A stretch of DNA of 7,430 bases from Candidatus Bathyarchaeota archaeon (GCA_030627225.1 DAOUSM010000039.1:1-7430), one strand, 5' to 3'. Shown: positions 1-4,721, counted from the first letter of the stretch. Program-made: numbers and translations. The notes: generated by a model from the sequence alone, not told the origin.

Positions 1-135
1 GTATGCTATGGCTGAGAGAAAGGCTAAGGCTATGCCTATGGCGCTTGTCTTGTTTGGTGTTAATCCTATTTTGTGGGCTGTTTTTGCTTCTGTTGTAAGC
101 ATTGTTTGAACTTTTTTCTTAAGTTTTGTTAGCAT
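1..135 (-). CDS. CDP-alcohol phosphatidyltransferase, N-terminal part (cut by window edge)
   Basis: Forty-five codons are visible, read from an ATG at 135-133 and running off the left edge. The residues MLTKLKKKVQ followed by a stretch containing KIGLTPNKTSAIG and a hydrophobic run (IALAFLSAIAY) match the usual N-terminus of archaeal CDP-alcohol phosphatidyltransferases: a basic amphipathic helix, the 'GLTPN' turn, then the first membrane helix. These enzymes move a phospho-alcohol (for example inositol phosphate or glycerol phosphate) onto CDP-archaeol in the membrane. The catalytic DG..AR motif would lie beyond the edge, so the substrate cannot be told. GGAG on the minus strand (148-145) sits 9 bases before the ATG, and an in-frame stop lies just upstream, which fixes this start. 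It is divergent from the gene at 398. Confidence 0.72.
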   Translation of the reverse strand, partial: MLTKLKKKVQTMLTTEAKTAHKIGLTPNKTSAIGIALAFLSAIAY

Positions 136-352
136 GAAAGGCTTCTCCGTTTTATGTTAGTGATTCATGGTTGTTGTTTCTCGTATGCAAAGGTCATCTA
201 AATACTCTTTTAACTCTTCTGTGGTTTTGGCTTTCGCTCTTCGTATACTATCAGTTGTGAGCTTTTCTCATAAAAAGGAAGAGGGTTAAGAATTGTCTTG
301 TGATGCGTATCAGCGTCTTAAATTATTCATCTCTGCGCGGAGCGTAGCAAAC

Positions 353-360
353 TTTATCTT
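353..360 (+). promoter_or_regulatory. Candidate archaeal TATA box for the gene at 398
   Basis: TTTATCTT, preceded by GCAAAC that could serve as a BRE, lies about 40 bases before the ATG at 398. A start site 26 bases on would give a leader of roughly 17 bases. Nearly the same box (TTTTATCTT) precedes the toxin-antitoxin pair at 2036. It is a motif match only. Confidence 0.35.
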
Positions 361-397
361 AAGGTAGGGTGCTTCAGCATTTTATCGTTGGAATCGC

Positions 398-1216
398 ATG
401 GTTTACTATGTAGTGTACAAGGCTTCAAAGAATTATAATAATCGAAGTTTAATCCCTGCTCGTTTAAGGGCTATTGGTTGTAGGCAGATAAACAAGACAT
501 TTTGGGAATTTGACAAGGAGAAAGTAGCTAGGGTTTTGAAACTGCTTGAAAAGAATCATCCAATGATCCTTAAAAGAACTAAAGAAGTCAAGAAGCGTTC
601 AGTTGCAGATGGTGTGGTGCAAGACCTTGGAAGCTTAATTGTGGTCTCGTTTAAGGCGCCTAAAGATGAGAAGGAGAAAGTACGGAACGTTGTGAAAAAG
701 GCTCCTTGCATTCGTCTATGTAGGCGTGTTTACGCTTTTTATCAACTGCACTCTCGATTTGATTCGAAAAATGAGTTAATCGATGTGGAACGTTTAGTTG
801 CTCTCATAAAAGCGGTCGGCGGGGGGGTCAATCTGTTTCCCAAACTAGTTATTTTTAATGAATGTGCACTTCAAAGATTGGTTGATGAAACAAAGCAGCA
901 CATGGAAAAAGAAATTCTGGGCATAATTCAAGACTGTATGCAAATTTACGGTAAATGTCTGAAAAACGAGTGTAATCAAAAGCAGCTTAATGAGGCTTTA
1001 CGCAAACTTAGAAGGCAATTTGTTACAGCTAGAAGAAAGGCGATGTATTATGAGAAATGGATGGGGTTTGACTTTTCCAAAAATCTGATGAGGGCGTACA
1101 GAGCCTTGTTGAAGCTAAAACGTTATTCTCAACGGGCAGAAATTAGTTTCATAAGCCATTATTCTGCTAACGAAGAAATTAGGAGTTTATCGAGTAAAAT
1201 GGCGAAAAATAAGTGA
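398..1216 (+). CDS. Unrecognised protein with two Cas2/ChrB-like ferredoxin-fold segments and a basic helical tail
   Basis: I do not recognise a named family for this 272-residue protein. Residues 3-60 read like a small ferredoxin-like (beta-alpha-beta) unit: strand YYVVYKAS, helix SLIPARLRAIGC, strand KTFWEF, helix EKVARVLKLLEK. Residues 79-153 seem to repeat the plan: strand LIVVSFKAP, helix EKVRNVVKKAPC, strand RVYAFYQL, helix DVERLVALIKAV, strand KLVIFN. Paired folds of this kind occur in Cas2-like and ChrB-like proteins, but no catalytic residues can be assigned. Residues 155-245 are predicted helical and rich in Lys and Arg (LRKLRRQF, TARRKAM, LLKLKRYS), so nucleic-acid binding is possible. 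There is no signal peptide or membrane segment. The start is the ATG at 398, with only a weak GGA five bases before it. No CRISPR array or cas gene is nearby, so a CRISPR role is not supported. Confidence 0.75.
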   Translation: MVYYVVYKASKNYNNRSLIPARLRAIGCRQINKTFWEFDKEKVARVLKLLEKNHPMILKRTKEVKKRSVADGVVQDLGSLIVVSFKAPKDEKEKVRNVVKKAPCIRLCRRVYAFYQLHSRFDSKNELIDVERLVALIKAVGGGVNLFPKLVIFNECALQRLVDETKQHMEKEILGIIQDCMQIYGKCLKNECNQKQLNEALRKLRRQFVTARRKAMYYEKWMGFDFSKNLMRAYRALLKLKRYSQRAEISFISHYSANEEIRSLSSKMAKNK

Positions 1217-1245
1217 TTATTTTAAATAAACCGCGAATAATTTAG

Positions 1246-1269
1246 TTTTTCGTGAATTGAGAGTTTTTT
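1246..1269 (+). terminator. Oligo-T terminator region after the 398-1216 gene
   Basis: A run of five T (1246-1250) and a run of six T (1264-1269) lie 30-55 bases after the stop codon. Archaeal RNA polymerase stops at T-runs without needing a hairpin, so these are plausible 3' ends. No clear stem precedes them. Confidence 0.4.
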
Positions 1270-1323
1270 CAAAAGTGTTGTTCGGAAGACTTAAATTATG
1301 GGCTCTTTCTGTTTTAAAAAACC

Positions 1324-1334
1324 TTTAATTAAAA
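1324..1334 (+). promoter_or_regulatory. Candidate TATA box for the glutamate micropeptide
   Basis: TTTAATTAAAA, preceded by an A-rich/CC stretch, is centred about 40 bases before the ATG at 1369. A start about 26 bases downstream would put the RNA 5' end just before the Shine-Dalgarno at 1356, giving a very short leader. It follows the T-runs of the upstream gene, so the micropeptide may have its own transcript. Confidence 0.35.
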
Positions 1335-1355
1335 GTAATTGATGCGACTTTTTCC

Positions 1356-1362
1356 AGGAGGT
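1356..1362 (+). promoter_or_regulatory. Perfect Shine-Dalgarno (AGGAGGT) for the micropeptide
   Basis: AGGAGGT is the full complement of the 16S rRNA tail and sits 6-7 bases before the ATG at 1369. It is the strongest ribosome binding site in the window, while longer genes here have weak ones. It is the main reason to believe that the short purine-rich frame is translated. Confidence 0.7.
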
Positions 1363-1368
1363 AAAGCC

Positions 1369-1428
1369 ATGCGCTTCGAAGAAGAAGAATGGGAAGAGGA
1401 AGAAGAAGAGGAAGAAGAAGAGTGGTAA
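1369..1428 (+). CDS. Glutamate-rich micropeptide (19 residues, 14 of them Glu)
   Basis: The frame reads M-R-F, four Glu, Trp, ten Glu, Trp, stop: 14 of 19 residues are Glu. It has a perfect Shine-Dalgarno at ideal spacing and a TATA-like box at 1324. GAA and GAG are mixed irregularly and TGG interrupts the run twice, the second time just before the TAA, so this is not a pure trinucleotide repeat. I know of no named family. It could be a free acidic peptide that mimics nucleic acid or binds a basic protein, or a leader peptide whose translation controls what lies downstream. Glu-rich nascent chains are known to destabilise bacterial ribosomes, which would suit a sensing role, but that is inference. 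The DUF1805 gene begins 147 bases later. A T5 run at 1458-1462 between them may end the transcript. Whether the peptide is made cannot be told from sequence alone. Confidence 0.55.
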   Translation: MRFEEEEWEEEEEEEEEEW

Positions 1429-1575
1429 ACCTCTAACCATAGCTGGCTAATATCCCCTTTTTCCCTTGCTTGAGAATTCTTCATGCCTTTCAGGCTCAGT
1501 TGATTTTGTCTATTGGGTGGCGATTGTTTTTTAAGTTGGGTGCGTAAAATAGTTTTGTTGTTGAAAGGTGTCTGT

Positions 1576-1869
1576 ATGATTAGTGTTATGTCTGTGAAGG
1601 TTGACGGTAAAACTTATTTGGGAGTGAAAGTTGAGCTTCCTGATTCGCCGCCGCTGCTTGTGGTGGTTGCTGAGAAGGGGTTTGTTATGTGTGGTTTTTT
1701 GAATGTTGATTTTGCTGAAAGGCTGGGTGTTGCTGCTGCGGTGGTTAGTGGAGTGAAAAGTTTTGAAGACGTGCTTAATGCACAAGTTAAAGCAGCTACT
1801 TCGAAGGCTAAGACTTTGGGTGTAAGCGTAGGAATGAAGGGCGCGGATGCGTTAAAGTGTATGCTTTAA
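1576..1869 (+). CDS. DUF1805 family protein
   Basis: This 97-residue protein fits the small DUF1805 family (YunC-like), whose biochemical role is unknown. The pattern is typical of the family: N-terminal beta strands with a basic/hydrophobic alternation (VKVDGKTYLGVKVELP), then PPLLVVVAEKGFVMCGFLN at 25-43, an alpha helix AERLGVAAAVVSGVKSFEDVLNA at 47-69, and a C-terminal KAKTLGVSVGMKGADAL at 77-93. The MCG(Y/F)LN segment with its Cys39 is the family's most recognisable motif. I chose the ATG at 1576 because AAAGGTG lies five bases before it and because the family begins here. An upstream TTG at 1513 would add 21 residues with no family match. Oligo-T terminators follow directly. A degraded copy of the last 23 codons lies at 2604-2675, beyond the toxin-antitoxin pair. 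Confidence 0.88.
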   Translation: MISVMSVKVDGKTYLGVKVELPDSPPLLVVVAEKGFVMCGFLNVDFAERLGVAAAVVSGVKSFEDVLNAQVKAATSKAKTLGVSVGMKGADALKCML

Positions 1870-1893
1870 CTTTTCTTGAAGTCAAATTTAGGC

Positions 1894-1935
1894 TTTCCGC
1901 ACAACCTAAAATGGATAGCTCCTGTCGTTTTTCAG
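1894..1935 (+). repeat. Dispersed repeat, copy 1 (after DUF1805)
   Basis: The stretch TTTCCGCACAACCT, then ATGGATAGCTCCTGTCGTTTTTCA, matches copy 2 at 2689-2744 (TGTCTGCGCGCCC, then TTGGATATCCCTATCGTTTTTCA) with substitutions and small gaps. Both copies begin shortly after the stop codon of a DUF1805 3' end, so this copy belongs to the same duplicated block. Confidence 0.5.
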
Positions 1936-1965
1936 ACTTTTTCCCTTACGTTTTTGCAGGTTTTT
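1928..1965 (+). terminator. Cluster of four T5 runs downstream of DUF1805
   Basis: Runs of five T occur at 1928-1932, 1938-1942, 1951-1955 and 1961-1965, two of them inside the near-repeat GTTTTTGCA. Tandem oligo-T tracts are typical archaeal intrinsic terminators. Their position, 60-95 bases after the DUF1805 stop and before the toxin-antitoxin promoter, fits an end of transcription. The first run is part of dispersed repeat copy 1. Confidence 0.5.
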
Positions 1966-2035
1966 GCATTAGATTTCTAAAAGGCTCCGAATATGGGGAG
2001 TTTCAATTTTAGGTTTGGATGTTTTGTTGCTGAAA

Positions 2036-2044
2036 GTTTTATCT
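2036..2044 (+). promoter_or_regulatory. Candidate TATA box for the DUF4258/DUF2283 pair
   Basis: TTTTATCTT is centred about 25 bases before the GTG at 2065, the usual distance from an archaeal TATA box to the RNA start. Transcription would then begin at or next to this GTG, giving a leaderless message, or a 15-base leader if the TTG at 2080 is used. The box closely resembles the one at 353. Confidence 0.4.
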
Positions 2045-2064
2045 TAGTTTATTTCTATTGAAAA

Positions 2065-2343
2065 GTGGGGAAAGAAGTTTTGGCTGACATTTCGAGGGTT
2101 AAGTTTACTAGGCATGCTGTTGAGAAGTTTGATTTTTTGAAGAATTATGGTTTTGAAATTGGTAAAGGGCAGGTTATTGAGACGGTTCTTTATCCGAGTC
2201 GTCTGGATAGGAGGGGTGATCAGTTTTTTGCTGTTAAGCTCATGGATTCAAAGTATGCTTTAAGGGTGGTTTATGAAAAGCGGAAAGGCTTTTTAGTTGT
2301 CATTACTTTTTATCCTGTTAGGCGTGAGCGTTATGGCTTATAA
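2065..2343 (+). CDS. DUF4258-like protein, probable toxin of a toxin-antitoxin pair
   Basis: This protein of 92 residues (87 if the TTG at 2080 is the start) has the DUF4258 plan: VKFTRHAVEKF at 12-22, a GKGQVIETVLYPSRLD segment at 33-48, and a C-terminal beta-rich part LRVVYEKRKGFLVVITFYP at 66-84. DUF4258 proteins are thought to share the small RelE/HigB-like fold and are often found next to DUF2283 genes; RNase or translation-blocking activity is presumed, not shown. An in-frame TGA ends three bases before the GTG, so 2065 is the earliest start. GTG 2065 suits a leaderless message from the TATA box at 2036, while TTG 2080 has GGGG nine bases before it. The next gene starts inside this one (11-base overlap), so the two are surely co-transcribed and probably translationally coupled. 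The toxin comes first here, the less common order. Confidence 0.72.
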   Translation: MGKEVLADISRVKFTRHAVEKFDFLKNYGFEIGKGQVIETVLYPSRLDRRGDQFFAVKLMDSKYALRVVYEKRKGFLVVITFYPVRRERYGL

Positions 2344-2545
2344 GATCAAGTATGATGGGGATGCTGACGTCTTGACAGTTATACTTAGGGAGAAAGGTAA
2401 GCTTTCTCATGCGGAAGAAGTGGGTGACATTGTAGTTCATTTTGATGAGGATGGGAAGCCGCTTTTTATGGAGATACTTAGAGCCAGCAAGATAGTTCCG
2501 TTAATGGTTGAAGGTTTAGCTAAAAAAGAAGTTACAGTGGCTTAA
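2333..2545 (+). CDS. DUF2283 family protein, probable antitoxin partner
   Basis: This 70-residue protein matches DUF2283. It begins YKIKYDGDADVLTVILRE (3-20), continues with an acidic EEVGDIVVHFDEDGKPL (28-44), then has the family's EILRASKIV (47-55). Proteins of this family pair with DUF4258 and other small toxins and are presumed to neutralise them; the exact mechanism is not established. I chose the ATG at 2333, within the last codons of the DUF4258 gene, because the family starts with (M)xYKIKYD. Earlier in-frame TTG (2297) and GTG (2324) would add residues that merely shadow the upstream gene. AGGCGTGAG just before the ATG could act as a weak ribosome site. No DNA-binding domain is seen, so autoregulation is not evident. 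Confidence 0.82.
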   Translation: MAYKIKYDGDADVLTVILREKGKLSHAEEVGDIVVHFDEDGKPLFMEILRASKIVPLMVEGLAKKEVTVA

Positions 2546-2603
2546 TCTGTTCCTTCTATGGTATTTCTCTTTGATTGCGTCTTTGTACTCTGGGAGTTTT
2601 TCA

Positions 2604-2675
2604 ACATCTAAAGCGAGAAGCCTGAGCGTTGATGTGGGAATGAAGGGCGCTGATGCCTTAAAGTGTCTGTTTTGA
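2604..2675 (+). pseudogene. Truncated DUF1805 3' end (last 23 codons)
   Basis: Read in frame, the bases give TSKARSLSVDVG then MKGADALKCLF and a TGA stop. Against the intact protein at 1576 (TSKAKTLGVSVG, MKGADALKCML) 17 of 23 residues are identical. Of the 23 codons, 8 are identical, 9 differ silently and 6 change the residue, mostly mildly. That pattern means both copies were under protein-level selection after they split, so this is the stump of an older paralogue or a foreign homologue rather than a fresh duplicate. Upstream of 2604 the match stops abruptly and no start codon is present, so it cannot be expressed as a DUF1805 protein. The sequence after the stop also matches that after the intact gene. 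Confidence 0.7.
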
Positions 2676-2688
2676 AATAAGTATTTTA

Positions 2689-2744
2689 TTGGTTGTCTGC
2701 GCGCCCATTATTGGATATCCCTATCGTTTTTCATATCCCTCCCC
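2689..2744 (+). repeat. Dispersed repeat, copy 2
   Basis: The copy starts with TTGGTTGTC, has TTGGATATCC and the core CTATCGTTTTT, and ends ATATCCCTCCCC. The 8-mer ATATCCCT stands on both sides of the core (2715-2722 and 2733-2740). It starts 13 bases after the stop of the DUF1805 stump. Copy 4 shares its left part and copy 3 its right part. Confidence 0.6.
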
Positions 2745-2854
2745 TAGAGAATTTCCTATTTTAATGTTAACTTAGACTTCAATAGACGCTTTTTCAGAAG
2801 TGTATGGCGTCACACATCATTAATGCCAGAGGCTCTAACGTGCAAGACCGATTA

Positions 2855-2877
2855 TATTGGTGAAATTTTAACCAATA
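2855..2877. repeat. Imperfect palindrome TATTGGT-n9-ACCAATA
   Basis: Two perfect 7-base arms flank an A/T-rich nine-base centre that continues the symmetry with AAA/TTT after one mismatch. In DNA this is the shape of a dimeric repressor operator; as RNA it would be a weak hairpin. No gene start follows closely, so its role is unknown and it may belong to debris of a former promoter. Confidence 0.4.
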
Positions 2878-3092
2878 CTGCTTACCCCTTTATGATTTCA
2901 ACATTATTCGCCTATTTGGAGCCGAATATGTTCTGTTTGTCGATGGAAGCAAAGTTTTGGGTGTTTTGGCAGCTTTTTCAGCAATTTTGAACATGATTTC
3001 AAGTCTGTTTAGCAACTTAATTCTTGACTGCTGATGTCCTTTTTCAGTTTCCTTTTCAAGATCTGGGCTTGTCGAACAAGCAGTTTGATATG

Positions 3093-3126
3093 ATACCCCT
3101 CTATCGTTTTTTATACCCCTCCCCCC
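3093..3126 (+). repeat. Dispersed repeat, copy 3
   Basis: ATACCCCT, the core CTATCGTTTTTT, ATACCCCT, then a C-run. It aligns with the right part of copy 2 across about 30 bases. Here the flanking 8-mer is ATACCCCT on both sides (3093-3100 and 3113-3120), while in copy 2 it is ATATCCCT on both sides: the two halves changed together. Confidence 0.6.
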
Positions 3127-3151
3127 TCTACTTTTTCTGTGCTAGGAATAT

Positions 3152-3199
3152 TTGGTTGTCCGTGCAATTATTACGGGGTACCACCTATCGTTTTTTTGC
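3152..3199 (+). repeat. Dispersed repeat, copy 4
   Basis: TTGGTTGTCCGTGCAATTATT, then GGGTACCACCTATCGTTTTTTTGCA. The distance from TTGGTTGTC to TATCG is 34 bases, against 33 in copy 2. It lacks the C-rich right end of copies 2 and 3. It lies 26 bases after copy 3 in the same direction. Confidence 0.55.
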
Positions 3200-3261
3200 A
3201 ACATGTATCTATCACATAGGTTTGCAGATTTTCCATGTAAGCTAGCAAAAGTATAGGCGTG

Positions 3262-4620
3262 CTATTTGTAATGCTTTGCCATCTCTTTGTTAAAAGGTAG
3301 CGTCAAAATATCCTTAATTAGGGCTTCGGCTTGTTCAAGGGATCTTGTTCGCGGGTCATTTAATAACCATTCAAACAGCAAGTCTTTACCTCCTTCTAAG
3401 AAGGCTTCTAGCGCCCACTCCATCCTTAACATACGTGGAATTATCACATGCAGCATCAAAAGTTTTGGTAATCTACCAACATGAATCCTTTCAACACCTC
3501 TTCTATTTACAATAGCAGGAACTTCTACGACAACATTATTAGGTATACTGTCAATCGCGCCTTTGTTGGGAATGTTAAGTTGAAACATTCTGTCTTTATC
3601 GTTAACGGTAGCATCAACGATAGGTACATGCTGTTCTCCACTCTTGACTGGTGGAAATATACTTTTTACTGGAGTTGATGGATTATTATAGACCTTAAGC
3701 ATTTTATCCATTTGTTTTCTTAAGTCCCTCAGATACCGAGCCCAACCAATCTCTGAATCAAACCCGCCTAATGGACCATACCATCTTTTCTTTGTTTCAA
3801 GATTTGTGTGATACTTCCAACCACCACTTCTTGCAGTGTCCCCCACAGGAAATAAACTGAATCTCTTGTACATGTCTACGGCTGCCGGAGACATTTCCAC
3901 GTCATAGTATTCAGGGTTCCAATTCTTCCAAAAAATGTCTGCTTTAGTTTTGATCCAATCATCTAATAATGGATAGGCATCTTCACCCTCATAGAGGAAG
4001 GAGGTCATCCAGATACAGTGGTTGAAACCTATGGATTGAACTTCCACCTCTTTAAGGTTAAGTCCAAGCCTCTTTGCCACTGTCTTATATCCAATATGTC
4101 CATGACAAAGACCTATAACCTTTAGTTTGGTCTCTCTTGTTAGAAGGGTGCAACCTTCAAAAACTGGGTTTGCAGTTTGAAATAACCATGCCTCAGGGCA
4201 AATATCTTCCATGTCTCTAGCGATGTCCATGAATAGCTTCAGTTGATTATAACCTCCTATAGTATAGTAATCTGAGACCATATTGTAGTCTACGCTATCT
4301 ATACCTCTGTAATACCCATTTTTTTCCGCAACTTTACGTTGTATCTCATAGTTGTTATGTCCACCAGCTAAAACCGTGTTGAATACAAAATCGGCATTCT
4401 CTAGCGCCTTCTTCCTATTCATAGTTTTTTCAAACTTTAGGTCTGCTTTAACCTCAGTTGAGTATCTTTTGGCAAGACCGTATATCACTTTAAGGCGTTC
4501 TCTGTCAATGTCCATCAACGAGATTGTGCTGCCCCAAAGACTTTTTGTCAAGCAAATATCCTTAATTAAACTTGCCGACCATGCTATGCTACCAGCGCCT
4601 ATTATACTTATTTTAACCAT
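3262..4620 (-). CDS. GH4 family NAD- and Mn-dependent glycosidase, probable alpha-galacturonidase
   Basis: This full-length (452 residues) glycoside hydrolase family 4 enzyme is cytoplasmic, with no signal peptide. A Rossmann NAD site opens the protein (ISIIGAGSIAWS, 4-15, and LMDIDRERL, 35-43). TANP is at 149-152. The metal-binding Cys lies in GLCHGH (170-175) and the metal-binding His in GFNHC (198-202). GH4 enzymes work by NAD-dependent oxidation, elimination and re-reduction instead of direct displacement. The four residues starting at the metal Cys separate the subgroups: CHEV marks alpha-glucosidases, CHSV alpha-galactosidases, CNVP phospho-glucosidases. CHGH is the signature reported for LplD-type alpha-galacturonidases, with related CHGx in alpha-glucuronidases. 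A role in breaking down pectin-derived uronides is therefore likely, though no transporter or other uronate gene is in view. The start ATG at 4620 has GGGTGG six bases before it. The gene stands alone, with divergent uracil-DNA glycosylase upstream and gene-poor DNA downstream. Confidence 0.9.
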   Translation of the reverse strand: MVKISIIGAGSIAWSASLIKDICLTKSLWGSTISLMDIDRERLKVIYGLAKRYSTEVKADLKFEKTMNRKKALENADFVFNTVLAGGHNNYEIQRKVAEKNGYYRGIDSVDYNMVSDYYTIGGYNQLKLFMDIARDMEDICPEAWLFQTANPVFEGCTLLTRETKLKVIGLCHGHIGYKTVAKRLGLNLKEVEVQSIGFNHCIWMTSFLYEGEDAYPLLDDWIKTKADIFWKNWNPEYYDVEMSPAAVDMYKRFSLFPVGDTARSGGWKYHTNLETKKRWYGPLGGFDSEIGWARYLRDLRKQMDKMLKVYNNPSTPVKSIFPPVKSGEQHVPIVDATVNDKDRMFQLNIPNKGAIDSIPNNVVVEVPAIVNRRGVERIHVGRLPKLLMLHVIIPRMLRMEWALEAFLEGGKDLLFEWLLNDPRTRSLEQAEALIKDILTLPFNKEMAKHYK

Positions 4621-4649
4621 GTAGATCCACCCAAATATTCGAGTCTGCG

Positions 4650-4659
4650 CACACGTGTG
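4650..4659. promoter_or_regulatory. 10-base palindrome CACACGTGTG, possible operator of the GH4 gene
   Basis: A perfect dyad lies 30-39 bases before the GH4 start, between the likely RNA start (near 4691) and the ribosome site. A repressor bound here could block transcription, which would suit a sugar-induced catabolic gene. The regulator is unknown, and a 10-base palindrome can occur by chance. Confidence 0.3.
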
Positions 4660-4713
4660 TTAAACCTTATTTGCGGTTTTCTTTATTTCCTTGAGCCAAT
4701 TTTTCGCGCATTG

Positions 4714-4721
4714 CTTTATAG
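4714..4721 (-). promoter_or_regulatory. Candidate TATA box for the GH4 gene
   Basis: Read on the minus strand the bases are CTATAAAG within AAACTATAAAGC. The RNA would start near 4691 and have a leader of about 70 bases that includes the CACACGTGTG palindrome. It is a motif match only. Confidence 0.35.

Larger units (their letters stand above)
2546..3261. other. Gene-poor stretch with gene debris and repeats
   Basis: These 716 bases lie between the antitoxin and the GH4 gene and hold no intact gene that I can support. They contain a truncated DUF1805 3' end (2604-2675), three copies of the dispersed TATCGTTTTT repeat (2689, 3093, 3152), an imperfect palindrome (2855-2877) and two start-less open frames that look like gene remnants (minus 2516 to about 2720, plus 2862-3032). 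An open frame at 3024-3245 is only a translation through the repeats. The mixture suggests repeated insertion, deletion or duplication. Confidence 0.6.

Noticed and set aside
298..340. C/D box guide RNA on the plus strand (TGATGCG)
   Set aside because: C box imperfect and no D box in place.
1378..1425. Simple GAA/GAG microsatellite rather than a gene
   Set aside because: Not fully excluded, but the perfect Shine-Dalgarno, the two Trp codons and the stop at the end favour a translated frame.
1513..1575. TTG start adding 21 residues to DUF1805
   Set aside because: No ribosome site before it; the extra residues do not fit the family; the ATG at 1576 has a good site.
2808..2826. Hairpin GGCGT...AATGCC
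   Set aside because: Only about five pairs including a G-T wobble, with a long loop; not distinguishable from chance.
1894..3199. CRISPR array
   Set aside because: Copies differ in length and sequence, spacing is irregular (hundreds of bases, then 26), and no cas genes are present; the Cas2-like fold at 398 alone is not enough.
3024..3245. A 73-codon plus-strand open frame
   Set aside because: It runs through repeat copies 3 and 4, its translation is driven by T- and C-rich tracts, and there is no ribosome site or family likeness.
3287..4624. Plus-strand open frames inside the GH4 gene
   Set aside because: Antisense shadows of a well supported gene, without ribosome sites or family likeness.
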